Assembly: GCF_001953055.1 (NCBI RefSeq)
Contig: NZ_CP019044.1
Coordinates: 2,852,001 to 2,916,000, forward strand
Length of the DNA: 64,000 nt
Reading direction: 5' to 3'
DNA from: Salaquimonas pukyongi
GTDB lineage: Bacteria; Pseudomonadota; Alphaproteobacteria; Rhizobiales; Rhizobiaceae
Shown here: positions 8,617 through 17,983 of the stretch, piece by piece
Position numbering within the stretch: position 1 is the first letter of the stretch
Layout of the letters: every line of letters starts with the position of its first letter
The notes under the pieces: model-generated
What the model was told of the DNA's origin: nothing
The model's database searches: none
The model's input: only the letters and a program-made list of their open reading frames with translations
Position numbers and translations under genes: made by a program

Positions 8617-8763
8617 GTCGGACGGGCGGAAAGCCTGCGCTTTCTACCGGTTTTTGCCAGGCAGGGAAAGCGCACTTTGCCGCACAAAAGGCGCGGCTTG
8701 AAACCTTGCGTTAACCGTCGCCCTTTACGGTCTGGTAACGATTCCAATGCGGCCGGGATACCC

Positions 8764-10395
8764 ATGAAATCCGACCTGCCAAATCTTCTGGCGGCACCTC
8801 GCCGGATACAGCCTGCCCGCCGCATGGCCGGGTGGCCGGTTTCCGGCGCCCTTTACCCCGGCGGATTGGCCGTCCTGGCGCTGGTTGCGAGTATCTCCCA
8901 CGCCAGTGCACAGACCGCCATCACCCCGCGACAACAGCCGGACAGCATAACCAGCCCGGCATCCGCACCCATTCTGCTGAGGGGAACCACGGGCAGTGGC
9001 TCCCAGCAAACCGTTTTTTCAGGTTCACTCTCAACGTCCAGCGAAACTTCCGCCGATGGGCAGGAAACTTCCGGTTCCTCCTCTGATCTGGAAGGCGCGG
9101 AAGAAATACCGGCCCCCCGTCCCCGTCAGGAACAGGGGCGTGCACGGCGTGTTCAACCAGAGCCTGCCATTGTCGACCCTCTGGTCACGACGACATCAAG
9201 CAGCCGTTCCAACATTCGCCAGCCAAAAGAACAGGATGGCACCGGAGCCGTTACCCGGGATGATCCTTTCGAACCGCTCGGCTTGCGCATCGGCTCCTGG
9301 CGCGCCTTCGGCACGCTGGAGCAAACTGCCGGCTATTCAGACAACATCGATGGCGCGGCCGGCGGCGATGGAGGCGCGTTCTCCCGCACGGATGTCTCCC
9401 TCTCCCTGCAATCGGACTGGGCACGCCACGCTGCCCGCATCGACGCCGATGGTACCGTGCAGCAAAACCACGATGGCAGCGATGAAATCATTCCCGAAGC
9501 CAGCCTTTCCGGCGAACTGACTCTGGACCTGGTCGATGGCTGGCAGACCAATACGCGTCTTGCCTATGAATATGACACCGAATCAGCTTCCAGCACCGCA
9601 ATCACCGCTCCTGCCGCGTCACGCACCGGATTTCACACCACCACCGCGACTGCCTCCATAAGCCGTACAGACCGCAAACTGCAGTTTTCCCTGCGTGGCC
9701 TTGCCCAGCGCAGTGACCATGAACGCATCGAGCTGGAAGACGGCAGCACCGCCTCGCAGGATGATCGCAACAACACGCTGTACACCGCAACCGCACGGGC
9801 AGGATATGAGGCTACCCCGGCACTCACACCCTTTGTCGAGGTGGAAGGCGGCATTCGCCGTTACGATGAGGAAGTGGATCGCAATGGCGATGACCGCAAC
9901 AGCACCATCCTTGCTGCACGCGGCGGGGTGGAACTGGATATCGGTGAAAAACTGACCGGCGAAGTAAGCGCAGGCTATCGCGTTGAGGATTACGCGGACC
10001 CGGACCTTGCCAATCTGGAAGCACTCACGCTGGATGGCAGCCTTTCCTGGTCTCCCTACCGCGACACGACAGTATCCCTGTCGGCAAACACCTCTTTCTC
10101 GGGGGCTACCACCGCCGGCGACAACGGCTCGGTGATCCGCGGCGCCAACATTGAGATCGAGCGCCGCGCCAATGATCGCCTCACCCTTACCGCCAATGGG
10201 GGCGTGCAGCACACCGCACCGGACAATGGCGATGCAACGCAGACCTTGTGGACGGCCGGTGCAGGTTTCAGCTATTGGCTAAACCGCTTTATCGCTATTA
10301 CCGGTTCGGTAGAACACACCAACCAGCAGAGCGAGAGTTCGTCCCTTACATATGAGGCCACCGCCGTGCGCGCCGGTATCCGCCTGCAGCGCTGA
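8764..10395 (+). CDS. Outer-membrane beta-barrel protein (hypothetical, porin-like, surface polysaccharide context)
   Basis: Exported protein of 543 residues. The ATG at 8764 gives a long, slightly atypical signal region (about 50 residues, ending near ASAQT). A Ser/Thr/Gln/Glu-rich disordered segment runs to about residue 170. From about 180 onward the sequence alternates polar and hydrophobic residues in repeated strand pairs (for example ARHAARIDADGTVQQNHD, LTGEVSAGYRVEDY), consistent with a barrel of many strands. This resembles the BBP2_2-type outer membrane beta-barrels of alphaproteobacteria. The last residue is Arg rather than the usual aromatic. Function is unknown; the neighbours KdsD, GalU and GalE suggest surface polysaccharide export or an envelope structural role. 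Confidence 0.7.
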   Translation: MKSDLPNLLAAPRRIQPARRMAGWPVSGALYPGGLAVLALVASISHASAQTAITPRQQPDSITSPASAPILLRGTTGSGSQQTVFSGSLSTSSETSADGQETSGSSSDLEGAEEIPAPRPRQEQGRARRVQPEPAIVDPLVTTTSSSRSNIRQPKEQDGTGAVTRDDPFEPLGLRIGSWRAFGTLEQTAGYSDNIDGAAGGDGGAFSRTDVSLSLQSDWARHAARIDADGTVQQNHDGSDEIIPEASLSGELTLDLVDGWQTNTRLAYEYDTESASSTAITAPAASRTGFHTTTATASISRTDRKLQFSLRGLAQRSDHERIELEDGSTASQDDRNNTLYTATARAGYEATPALTPFVEVEGGIRRYDEEVDRNGDDRNSTILAARGGVELDIGEKLTGEVSAGYRVEDYADPDLANLEALTLDGSLSWSPYRDTTVSLSANTSFSGATTAGDNGSVIRGANIEIERRANDRLTLTANGGVQHTAPDNGDATQTLWTAGAGFSYWLNRFIAITGSVEHTNQQSESSSLTYEATAVRAGIRLQR

Positions 10396-10408
10396 GCCAA
10401 TACAAGGT

Positions 10409-11311
10409 TCAACTGCCCGCCGGTTTGATGGCGTCGAGCAATTGGCGCAGTTCCGGCCCAAGCGACGCTGCCATGTTGCGGTCCCACATGGCGTAGGCCA
10501 GATTGGCCTTGATAAAACCTTCCTTGGAACCGCAGTCAAAGGTTCGCCCGGTAAAGGTGAAACCGTGAAAATCCTGGCTTTGTGCCAGCGTGAGCATGGC
10601 ATCGGTCAGCTGGATTTCCCCGCCCGCACCCGATGCCTGATTTTCCAGAATGGAGAATATCTCGGGCTGAAGAATATAGCGGCCATTGATGAACAGGTTG
10701 GAGGGAGCACTGCCCTGGGGCGGTTTTTCCACCATGCCGGTAATCTTGAACCCGCCGGCGACCGCATCACCCTTTTCCACAACGCCGTATTTGTGGGTCT
10801 CCTCCCACGCCACTTCCTCGGTGGATATGATGTTGCCGCCGGTTTCCCGGTAGACTTCCATCATCCGGCTCATACAGCCGCGTTCATCCTGCATGATCAT
10901 GTCCGGCAACAGCAGGGCAAACGGTTCATCACCGACAATATCGCGGGCACACCACACAGCATGTCCCAGACCGAGCGGCGCCTGCTGGCGGGTAAAACTT
11001 GTCTGTCCCGGCTGGGGCAATGCGGCAGCCAGAACATCCAGCGCATCTTTCTTGCCCCGTTCCCGCAGCGTGTGTTCGAGTTCAACCTGCAGGTCGAAGT
11101 GATCCTCAATCACTCCCTTGTTGCGCCCGGTAACGAAGACAAAATGTTCAATTCCCGCTTCGCGCGCCTCATCCACCACATACTGGATGACCGGCTTGTC
11201 CACGACTGTCAGCATCTCTTTGGGTACCGCTTTCGTCGCAGGCAGAAACCGTGTTCCAAGGCCTGCCACCGGAAAAACCGCCTTGCGGACGGGTTTTGGA
11301 GTGTGGGTCAT
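10409..11311 (-). CDS. galU: UTP--glucose-1-phosphate uridylyltransferase
   Basis: Cytoplasmic nucleotidyltransferase of 300 residues making UDP-glucose from UTP and glucose 1-phosphate. The N-terminal signature [20 protein letters not shown] holds the nucleotide-binding loop. Further GalU motifs are [31 protein letters not shown], and the late [17 protein letters not shown]. Its length equals typical bacterial GalU. It lies opposite galE with 163 bases between the starts. Together the two supply UDP-glucose and UDP-galactose for glycan and polysaccharide synthesis. The 3' end is 13 bases from the convergent end of the beta-barrel gene. Confidence 0.96.
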   Translation of the reverse strand: MTHTPKPVRKAVFPVAGLGTRFLPATKAVPKEMLTVVDKPVIQYVVDEAREAGIEHFVFVTGRNKGVIEDHFDLQVELEHTLRERGKKDALDVLAAALPQPGQTSFTRQQAPLGLGHAVWCARDIVGDEPFALLLPDMIMQDERGCMSRMMEVYRETGGNIISTEEVAWEETHKYGVVEKGDAVAGGFKITGMVEKPPQGSAPSNLFINGRYILQPEIFSILENQASGAGGEIQLTDAMLTLAQSQDFHGFTFTGRTFDCGSKEGFIKANLAYAMWDRNMAASLGPELRQLLDAIKPAGS

Positions 11312-11474
11312 CGCATATCCTGTCGTTGCGTAACGTACCGGTTTTGCCGGAATTCCTTAACGTTTTCCTAATGCGCTTGCTCTAATTGGCGCGGTACAAT
11401 TCGCAGAGCTCTAAACCTTTCACGCTATCTTCTCCCATAAAGCTGAAACAAACCGTCAACGGGAAGGTTGTAGC

Positions 11475-12470
11475 ATGTCAGTTCTGGTCACCGGCGGAGC
11501 CGGTTATATCGGCAGTCACATGGTATGGGAACTGCTCGACCATGGTGAAGACGTCGTGGTTCTCGACAATCTGACAACCGGCTTTGATTGGGCGGTTCCA
11601 GACCGTGCCAAGCTGGTCGTGGGCAATGTGGGAAACATCGATCTCGTCGACAAGGTAATTCGCGACCATGACGTGGAAGCGGTCATTCATTTTGCCGGTT
11701 CGGTCGTTGTGCCCGAATCGATGGAAAACCCGCTCAAATATTACGACAACAATACCGCCAACTCCCGCAACCTGCTGGAAGCGGTGGTGAAGAACGGCAT
11801 CGACAAGTTCATCTTTTCCTCCACTGCCGCGGTATACGGCGAACCGCTGACCACCGGGCCGATCCGCGAGGATGCCATGCTCAACCCGATGTCGCCTTAC
11901 GGATCCTCCAAGCTGATGACGGAGATCATGGTGCGCGACACCGCGCTGGTCAGTAATCTTCGCTATGTCATGCTGCGTTATTTCAACGTTGCCGGCTGTG
12001 ACCCCATGCAGCGCACGGGCCAGGCCACCAAGGGCGCAACCCATCTTATCAAAATCGCATGTGAAACGGCCCTGGGCCGTCACCCGTCAATGTCGATCTA
12101 CGGTGATGATTACGACACGCCCGACGGCACCTGTATTCGCGACTTCATCCATGTCAGCGATCTGGTGAACGCCCACTACGCCGCACTGAACTTTCTTCGT
12201 CAGGGCGGGCTCAAGTTCACCGCCAATTGCGGCTATTCGAAAGGCTATTCGGTCAAACAGGTAGTCGATGCGGTCAAACGCATCAGCGGCAATGATTTTC
12301 CAGTGGTCTACGAAGATAGACGGCCGGGCGACATTCCATCGCTGACGGCAAACGCCCACCGGCTGATGTCGCGGCTTTCCTGGAAACCTGCCCATGACGA
12401 TCTCGACAAGATCATCTCCGATGCGCTCGCCTGGGAAAACGCGCTGGACAGCCGCCGCAAATCTGCCTGA
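11475..12470 (+). CDS. galE: UDP-glucose 4-epimerase
   Basis: NAD-dependent short-chain-dehydrogenase-fold enzyme of 331 residues interconverting UDP-glucose and UDP-galactose. The Rossmann motif VTGGAGYIGSH starts at residue 5. The catalytic Ser/Thr region SSTAAVYGEP and the YGSSK Tyr-x-x-x-Lys pair are present. YFNVAGCDP and GTCIRDFIHVSDL are strongly GalE-specific. GGGAAGG upstream of the ATG supports the start. The gene ends 3 bases before the convergent nfeD-like gene. UDP-glucose supplied by the divergent galU product is its substrate. Confidence 0.95.
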   Translation: MSVLVTGGAGYIGSHMVWELLDHGEDVVVLDNLTTGFDWAVPDRAKLVVGNVGNIDLVDKVIRDHDVEAVIHFAGSVVVPESMENPLKYYDNNTANSRNLLEAVVKNGIDKFIFSSTAAVYGEPLTTGPIREDAMLNPMSPYGSSKLMTEIMVRDTALVSNLRYVMLRYFNVAGCDPMQRTGQATKGATHLIKIACETALGRHPSMSIYGDDYDTPDGTCIRDFIHVSDLVNAHYAALNFLRQGGLKFTANCGYSKGYSVKQVVDAVKRISGNDFPVVYEDRRPGDIPSLTANAHRLMSRLSWKPAHDDLDKIISDALAWENALDSRRKSA

Positions 12471-12473
12471 GGT

Positions 12474-12944
12474 CTATTTCCCGGCAGCTTCCACTTCCAG
12501 TGTTTCAGCATTAGCGCCAACCACCTTCACTTTTGCCCCCTGCGGCAGATCGGGGCCGGTGACGCGCCAGGTGGTGTCGCCGATCTTGGCCCGTCCGCGC
12601 CCGCCGGCGATCGGCTGGGTCAGTACCGCCATGGAACCGACAAGCTGCTTTCCACGCTCATTAAGATCGGGCGCTTCGCTTCGGTCCCAGTCCTTGCGGC
12701 GCATCAGCGAACGGCCTGCAAAGGCGAAAACCAGCGACAGGATGGCAAAAGCCATCAACTGAACCTGCCATGCCCAGAAGCCGGCTTCAGGACCAACGAT
12801 GAGACTGACGGCACCGACTGCGAAGGCTGCAAGCCCAAGCCACAGGAAAAACGTGCCAGGCGCCAGCACTTCAATCCCTATCAGGATCGCGCCCAGAACC
12901 CACCACGACCAGCCGCCAAGATCACGGACCAGTTCAACAATCAT
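12474..12944 (-). CDS. NfeD-like membrane protein
   Basis: Membrane protein of 156 residues, partner of the SPFH protein encoded immediately upstream. Three to four hydrophobic helices occupy about residues 10-80 (WWVLGAILIGIEVLAPGTFFLW carries the typical LAPG turn). A C-terminal OB-fold domain follows (GRGRAKIGDTTWRVTGPDLP, GAKVKVVGANAETLEV). This is the short NfeD1b class without the ClpP-like protease. Its ATG overlaps the stop of the SPFH gene by four bases, so the two are translationally coupled. A role in membrane microdomain organisation or protein quality control is known for such pairs. Confidence 0.88.
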   Translation of the reverse strand: MIVELVRDLGGWSWWVLGAILIGIEVLAPGTFFLWLGLAAFAVGAVSLIVGPEAGFWAWQVQLMAFAILSLVFAFAGRSLMRRKDWDRSEAPDLNERGKQLVGSMAVLTQPIAGGRGRAKIGDTTWRVTGPDLPQGAKVKVVGANAETLEVEAAGK

Positions 12945-13996
12945 TCCGTGGCTCCCTCATCACCGGAGCCCCAGGGCTGGACCGGCTGCGAAGTCTTCTC
13001 TGCCGGGTTGGCCGCACTCACGGTGCTTTGCTTGCCCCTTGCAGGCTTGGTGCTTCCACCGCCTTCACTGCCGCCATTGCCGAAAACCTCCTTGGAGATT
13101 TCGCCGATGCCGCCAAGCGCACCCAACAGGCTGGATGCTTCCATCGGCAGCATCAGAACCTTCTGGTTGCCGGCGGTGGCAATATTGCCGAGCGCCTCCA
13201 CATATTTCTGGGCAACAAAGTAGTTGATTGCCTGAACATCCCCCTTGGCGATGGCTTCAGACACCATTGTGGTTGCCTTTGCCTCGGCTTCGGCAAGCCG
13301 TTCACGCGCCTCGGCTTCGCGAAATGCCGCTTCCTTTTCGCCTTCGGCCTTGAGGATTTGCGACTGCTTTTCGCCTTCCGCCTGCAAAATCTCCGACTGG
13401 CGCAGGCCTTCCGCGTCGAGAATGTTGGCCCGCTTGTCGCGTTCAGCCTTCATCTGCCGGCCCATCGCCTGGACAATATCATCCGGCGGGTTGATGTCCT
13501 TGATCTCGATGCGGGTCATCTTCACACCCCAGGGAGATGCCGCTTCATCGACCACCCGCAGCAACCGTTCATTGATCTCGTCCCGCTTGGAGAGAAGTTC
13601 GTCGAGGTCCATGGAGCCCATGACCGAGCGGATATTGGTCATCGTCAGGTTTAGAATGGCATTCTCAAGCCCGCGCACCTCATAGGCCGCGCGAGCCGCA
13701 TCAAGCACCTGATAGAAGGCAACCCCGTCTGCGCTGACGGTGGCGTTGTCCCGGGTAATGACCTCCTGGGTCGGCACGTCGAGCACCTGCTCCATCATGT
13801 TCATTTTTGCCCCGACCCGGTCGACAACGGGAACAATGAGATTGAGGCCGGGCTTCAGCGTGCGCACGAAACGCCCAAAACGCTCCACGGTGTAGTTGTA
13901 GCCCTGTGGCACCTGCTTTACGCCGGCAATCAGAATGATGATGAGGACGATGGCAGCGGCAATCACCCACAGGTCAAAACCCAACAGTTCCGGCAT
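12941..13996 (-). CDS. SPFH/Band 7 (stomatin-like, QmcA type) membrane protein
   Basis: Membrane-anchored scaffold protein of 351 residues. One N-terminal transmembrane helix (LWVIAAAIVLIIILIAGV) is followed by the Band 7 domain (VPQGYNYTVERFGRF, KDINPPDDIVQAMGRQM). A long, highly charged helical region rich in Glu/Ala/Lys runs from about 190 to 250, then a Gly- and Ser-rich tail. GGAGGAATTTAC precedes the ATG, a strong ribosome site. It is paired with the nfeD-like gene through an ATGA overlap, the standard arrangement in which NfeD binds the stomatin partner. The ferrochelatase gene upstream is separated by 148 bases. Confidence 0.92.
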   Translation of the reverse strand: MPELLGFDLWVIAAAIVLIIILIAGVKQVPQGYNYTVERFGRFVRTLKPGLNLIVPVVDRVGAKMNMMEQVLDVPTQEVITRDNATVSADGVAFYQVLDAARAAYEVRGLENAILNLTMTNIRSVMGSMDLDELLSKRDEINERLLRVVDEAASPWGVKMTRIEIKDINPPDDIVQAMGRQMKAERDKRANILDAEGLRQSEILQAEGEKQSQILKAEGEKEAAFREAEARERLAEAEAKATTMVSEAIAKGDVQAINYFVAQKYVEALGNIATAGNQKVLMLPMEASSLLGALGGIGEISKEVFGNGGSEGGGSTKPARGKQSTVSAANPAEKTSQPVQPWGSGDEGATE

Positions 13997-14080
13997 GTAA
14001 ATTCCTCCGATGGTGCGGGCCTTGTTATGAAATCAAAAGGCACCGCAGGACAAAAGCTTATGCTCCATATATAGGATTTT

Positions 14081-14109
14081 CGCCCGGTCTTTACAAAGAA
14101 AACCGGGCG
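14081..14109. repeat. Inverted repeat between ferrochelatase and SPFH genes
   Basis: CGCCCGGT at 14081-14088 pairs with ACCGGGCG at 14102-14109, with CTTT/AAAG able to extend inside the loop. On neither strand is it followed by a clear T-run, so it is not called a terminator. It could be a structured spacer after hemH. Confidence 0.4.
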
Positions 14110-14144
14110 GCGGAGCCAGCCTTCGCCAGGACGGTCAGCCTGGC

Positions 14145-15227
14145 TCAAATCCAGCCGGACAGCTCACGCCGTACCATCGTCTCCAGGACTTTCATGCCTC
14201 CCGCACTGTCGTTGAGACAGGGAATATGCGTGAAGTTTACCCCGCCATTTTCGTGGAAGATCTCCTCTCCCTCTCCGGCAATCTCTTCCAGCGTTTCCAG
14301 ACAGTCCGCCACGAAGCCCGGATTGAATACGGCAAGGTTTTTCACACCTTCCTTTGCCAGGTGTCCGATGGTTTCATCCGTATAAGGCTGCAGCCATTCC
14401 TCCGGACCGAATCGTGACTGGAAACAGGTTAGCAGGCGCCCTTCCTTCCAGCCCAGCCGCTCGGCAAGCAGACGGGAAGTCTTCTGGCAATGGCAGTGAT
14501 AGGGATCACCCTTGTTGAAATAACTGACCGGAATGCCGTGATAGGATGCAATGACCTTTTCCGGCTCAAAGCCGAGCTTGGCCAGATGCTGTTCGATGGA
14601 AACCGCCAGCGCATCGATATAGACGGGATCATCGTGATAAGGCGGTACGGTCCGCACTGCCGGCATCCAGCGCTGCTGCATCAGATATTCGAATGCCTTG
14701 TCGTTGACCGTTGCCGTGGTCGCGGCGCTGTATTGGGGATAGAGCGGAAACACAACAATGCGCTCGCAACCCTGCGCCCGCAGAGCTTCCAGCCGCGAAG
14801 CGATCGACGGATTGCCGTATCGCATGCCCCAATCGACAATGACTTCCTCATGTTTTGCAAGCATTGCTGCCAGCTTCTCGCTTTGCGACCGGGTTATGGT
14901 GCGCAGTGGCGATTCATCGAGTTCCCGGTTCCAGATCGTTTCATAGGCTGCACCGGACTTCTTCGGCCGCGTATTGAGCACAATTCCGTACAGGACCGGA
15001 TACCACAGCAGTTTGGGCCATTCGATCACCCGCGCATCGGTAAGGAACTCTTCCAGATATTTGCGCATGTTCTTCTTGTCATGGCCATCGGGCGTACCGA
15101 GATTGACCAGCAATACACCAACCTTGCCGGTTTTGACGGGTGGATGATTTTCAGGAAGCGGACCCAGCCGGCGATAGCCGCCAGCAGCTTTGTCGCCTGC
15201 TTTCCCGCTTTTGAGGGAAGCGTTCAT
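14145..15227 (-). CDS. hemH: Ferrochelatase (protoporphyrin / coproporphyrin ferrochelatase)
   Basis: Heme-biosynthesis enzyme of 360 residues inserting Fe2+ into the porphyrin ring, peripheral to the inner membrane. The core begins at GVLLVNLGTPDG near residue 37. IASYHGIPVSYFNKGDPYHCHCQ holds the conserved active-site His, and GFVADCLETLEEI the conserved C-terminal acidic helix. VFPLYPQYSAATTATV is a further family block. I chose the ATG at 15227; an earlier in-frame start would add 28 non-homologous residues. An N-terminal extension of about 30 residues before the core is common in rhizobial HemH. Confidence 0.94.
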   Translation of the reverse strand: MNASLKSGKAGDKAAGGYRRLGPLPENHPPVKTGKVGVLLVNLGTPDGHDKKNMRKYLEEFLTDARVIEWPKLLWYPVLYGIVLNTRPKKSGAAYETIWNRELDESPLRTITRSQSEKLAAMLAKHEEVIVDWGMRYGNPSIASRLEALRAQGCERIVVFPLYPQYSAATTATVNDKAFEYLMQQRWMPAVRTVPPYHDDPVYIDALAVSIEQHLAKLGFEPEKVIASYHGIPVSYFNKGDPYHCHCQKTSRLLAERLGWKEGRLLTCFQSRFGPEEWLQPYTDETIGHLAKEGVKNLAVFNPGFVADCLETLEEIAGEGEEIFHENGGVNFTHIPCLNDSAGGMKVLETMVRRELSGWI

Positions 15228-15317
15228 GAACCGGAAACCTCTGCAGTCAGTCTGGAATGGTTCTAGGGTTCCGCCCGAAAACGTCAAGCAGCCAGGGACA
15301 CTCCACAGCAATATCCG

Positions 15318-17972
15318 TCAGAAGTTGAGCGAAATATCCCGGTGGTCGGCGCTGCAGCTGGCAACAAACAGGGCAACATCCCTGGGCATGCGATCCTGGA
15401 CACGAGCGCCGATCGTATTGCGGATTGTTGCGTCATATGTTTCCAGATCTGGCAGGACGGAACCCGCCTTCTCACGCCACGCCTTCTGCTCTTCATAAAG
15501 GTCGATTGCATTCGCCATGGCGGTTGCAGCCTTGTCAGGATCAGGCGTTTTGGCTTCCAGCGCACGGCGGGCCTTGGAAACCTCGGAGCGTATCTTCGAG
15601 GCGCCTTCCACTTCGCCAAACTCGTCAGCCAGCACGTCGATCTCCGCTGCCAGGGATTCGGCATCCTCATTGCCAATACGGCCAGCTTGCGTCCGCAGCC
15701 CGTCTTCAAGCTCCAGGAAGCGCGCACTGCCCTTCAGCGTGGCGACAACCTCGGAAATTTCGCCATAGGCGGAATCGGAGTTGCGGCGGTAGGTGTTCAG
15801 CGCCTTCTCCTCCGCTTTCACCAGATCATTGTACGTCTTGAATGTGCTGTCCCATTCGGCGGGAATTTGTGCCTGCAGGCCTTCCTTCTCGGCCTCGAGT
15901 TTTTCGATTTCGGCAAGCCGCTTTTCACGCGCTTCAGCATTGGCGTCACCAGGCAGCCGGTTCACATCTGCTCTCAGCTCGGCGATATGCGAATCAATGC
16001 CCCGCATGACGGTTTGCAGATCGCGCACCTTGGTATGAAGGACCCGGTATTGCGGCGAGGCATCATTGATCGCCTGCCGGGCAGTTTGTGCTTCACCCAG
16101 CAGGGCCTGGGCGTTGGACGCCTTGTCCACGCCTTCGGCAAAGCTGCTGGCCAGGTCACCCGGCAGGAAGGAAAGATCAATGTTGCGCGCTGTTTCATGA
16201 GCCGCCTGCAATTGCGTGCCATTGGCGGCAAATTGTTCTGCCACGTATTCTTCCAGGCAATATTGCAGCTTCGGATTGCGCGGCGGCGGTGCCGTCTCCG
16301 ACAAAAGCGAAACCCGGTTTGGCAGGTAGTTCACCATTTGCGGGTATAGCCCAACAATGAACAGCGCCAGCAACTGCAGCAGGATGAAGGCAACAACGCC
16401 CTTGTACATCTGGATCGTCTTGACCACCGCAGGCGCCACGCCACGCAGATAGAACAGGGCAAACCCGAATGGCGGTGTAAGGAAAGAGGTTTGGATGTTG
16501 AGACCGATCATCACGCCGAGCCACACCGCCGTTACGTTGGCTGAGGGGTCGGCAAGCAAAATGGGCGCAACGATCGGCACGACCACCACTGCGATCTCGA
16601 TGAAGTCCAGGAAAAAGCCGAGTACGAAAATCACTGCCATGACGATGATGAACTTCGCCCAGAACCCGCCCGGCAGCGAATTGAGGAAATCGCGCACCAG
16701 GTCTTCTCCGCCAAAGGCGCGGAAGGCGGCCGTAAGCATCGCTGCACCAAGCAGAATGACGAATACCAGCGCGGTCGTCTTGGCGGTCTCCAGCATGATG
16801 CCGTTGAGCGTTTCTTCGACCCGCATGGTCCGCCATCCGCTCCATATCAACGCCGCTGAAAGGATGATTGTACCCAGGATGCCGAGCTGAATGCCGATCC
16901 AGTCATGGGTGTTGTCAATCGATTTCAGGTTCATCTCGAAGTTTGAAATAGCAAAGGCAAGAATGCCGAGACCGATCAGTGAAAGGATGGCCGGAACGAA
17001 GGTCCAGCGGCCGTAGTCGCCAAGCCGGTAGCCGGCCATGACCATGGCTCCGGCAGCGCCAATGGCGCCTGCCTGATTGACGGTGGCGATGCCGGCGATG
17101 ATCGATCCCAGAACCAGAAAGATCAGCGTCAAGGGCGGCACCAGGGTCAAAAAAACCTTCCGCCAGAAGGCGAAGTCGAACTTGCCGGCATAGTGAACGG
17201 CAGGTGCCGCCGTAGGCCGCAACAGGGCATAGACCAGAATGTAGATCATGTAGAGCAGCACCAGCAGCAGACCCGGCACGAACGCTCCCAGGAACATCTC
17301 GCCAGCGCTGGTGGATACGACATCGAAAGCCGATGGCATGGTCAGTTCGCCGGTCGTATCCTTGTAAAGCGCCTTGCGGGCAGTGCTTGCCTGATCAACC
17401 GCCGAAGCCAGCTGGTCTGCCAGGATGATCAGCACGATCGAGGGTGGAATGATCTGCCCCAGCGTTCCGGAGGCCGCGATCGTTCCGGTCGCCAGCGAAG
17501 GCGAATACTTGTTGCGCAGCATGGCCGGAAGCGAAATCAGGCCCATGGCGACAACGGTCGCGCCGACAATGCCGGTCGTGGCAGCAAGCAGTGCCCCGAC
17601 AAAAACAACGGAGATTCCCAGCCCGCCAGGGACCGGGCCGAAAAGCTGCGCCATGGTGACAAGCAGGTCCTCAGCAATCTTCGAACGCTGCAGCGTGATC
17701 CCCATGAAAATGAACAGTGGAATGGCGATCAGCGTATCGCGTTCAACCTCCCAATAGACCCCTCGCAGGTTGGTAACCCCTGCAGACAGCCATTGCTGCG
17801 GTCCGCCGCTATGGAAGAAGGCATCGGTATTGCCGGCAAACAGCCAGCCGCTGACGGCAGCGGCAAAGATCGTGATGATCGCAGCGCCCGGCAGCGCGAA
17901 GGCGACAGGATAGCCGGACCCAAGGGCCGCCGCCATGATCAGGATCAGCAGTGCGAGAAAATACAGTTCCAT
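15318..17972 (-). CDS. TRAP transporter large permease (DctM type) with long C-terminal helical extension
   Basis: Inner-membrane permease of 884 residues. Residues 1 to about 560 are the DctM domain with many transmembrane helices (for example FVGALLAATTGIVGATVVAMG, GTIAASGTLGQIIPPSI, GLNIQTSFLTPPFGFALFYL). From about residue 566 a hydrophilic tail of about 319 residues follows. It is dominated by charged, heptad-like helix (for example LAEIEKLEAEKEGLQAQI) and predicted coiled coil, ending in VALFVASCSADHRDISLNF. Usual DctM proteins have 425-620 residues and no such tail. It lies 11 bases after the small permease gene. The whole unit resembles the TakP/mannitol-chloroaromatic TRAP subgroup; the substrate (perhaps a carboxylate) is not readable. 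Confidence 0.88.
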   Translation of the reverse strand: MELYFLALLILIMAAALGSGYPVAFALPGAAIITIFAAAVSGWLFAGNTDAFFHSGGPQQWLSAGVTNLRGVYWEVERDTLIAIPLFIFMGITLQRSKIAEDLLVTMAQLFGPVPGGLGISVVFVGALLAATTGIVGATVVAMGLISLPAMLRNKYSPSLATGTIAASGTLGQIIPPSIVLIILADQLASAVDQASTARKALYKDTTGELTMPSAFDVVSTSAGEMFLGAFVPGLLLVLLYMIYILVYALLRPTAAPAVHYAGKFDFAFWRKVFLTLVPPLTLIFLVLGSIIAGIATVNQAGAIGAAGAMVMAGYRLGDYGRWTFVPAILSLIGLGILAFAISNFEMNLKSIDNTHDWIGIQLGILGTIILSAALIWSGWRTMRVEETLNGIMLETAKTTALVFVILLGAAMLTAAFRAFGGEDLVRDFLNSLPGGFWAKFIIVMAVIFVLGFFLDFIEIAVVVVPIVAPILLADPSANVTAVWLGVMIGLNIQTSFLTPPFGFALFYLRGVAPAVVKTIQMYKGVVAFILLQLLALFIVGLYPQMVNYLPNRVSLLSETAPPPRNPKLQYCLEEYVAEQFAANGTQLQAAHETARNIDLSFLPGDLASSFAEGVDKASNAQALLGEAQTARQAINDASPQYRVLHTKVRDLQTVMRGIDSHIAELRADVNRLPGDANAEAREKRLAEIEKLEAEKEGLQAQIPAEWDSTFKTYNDLVKAEEKALNTYRRNSDSAYGEISEVVATLKGSARFLELEDGLRTQAGRIGNEDAESLAAEIDVLADEFGEVEGASKIRSEVSKARRALEAKTPDPDKAATAMANAIDLYEEQKAWREKAGSVLPDLETYDATIRNTIGARVQDRMPRDVALFVASCSADHRDISLNF

Positions 17973-17983
17973 GATCCTGCCCC

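Noticed and set aside
14081-14109. Inverted repeat after hemH as an intrinsic terminator
   Set aside because: Neither strand shows a T-run after the stem, so only an inverted repeat is reported.
15342-16349. A 335-residue rightward frame opposite the TRAP permease tail
   Set aside because: Antisense; it could raise the question whether the leftward tail is real, but the leftward frame is continuous with the conserved membrane part and has heptad structure.
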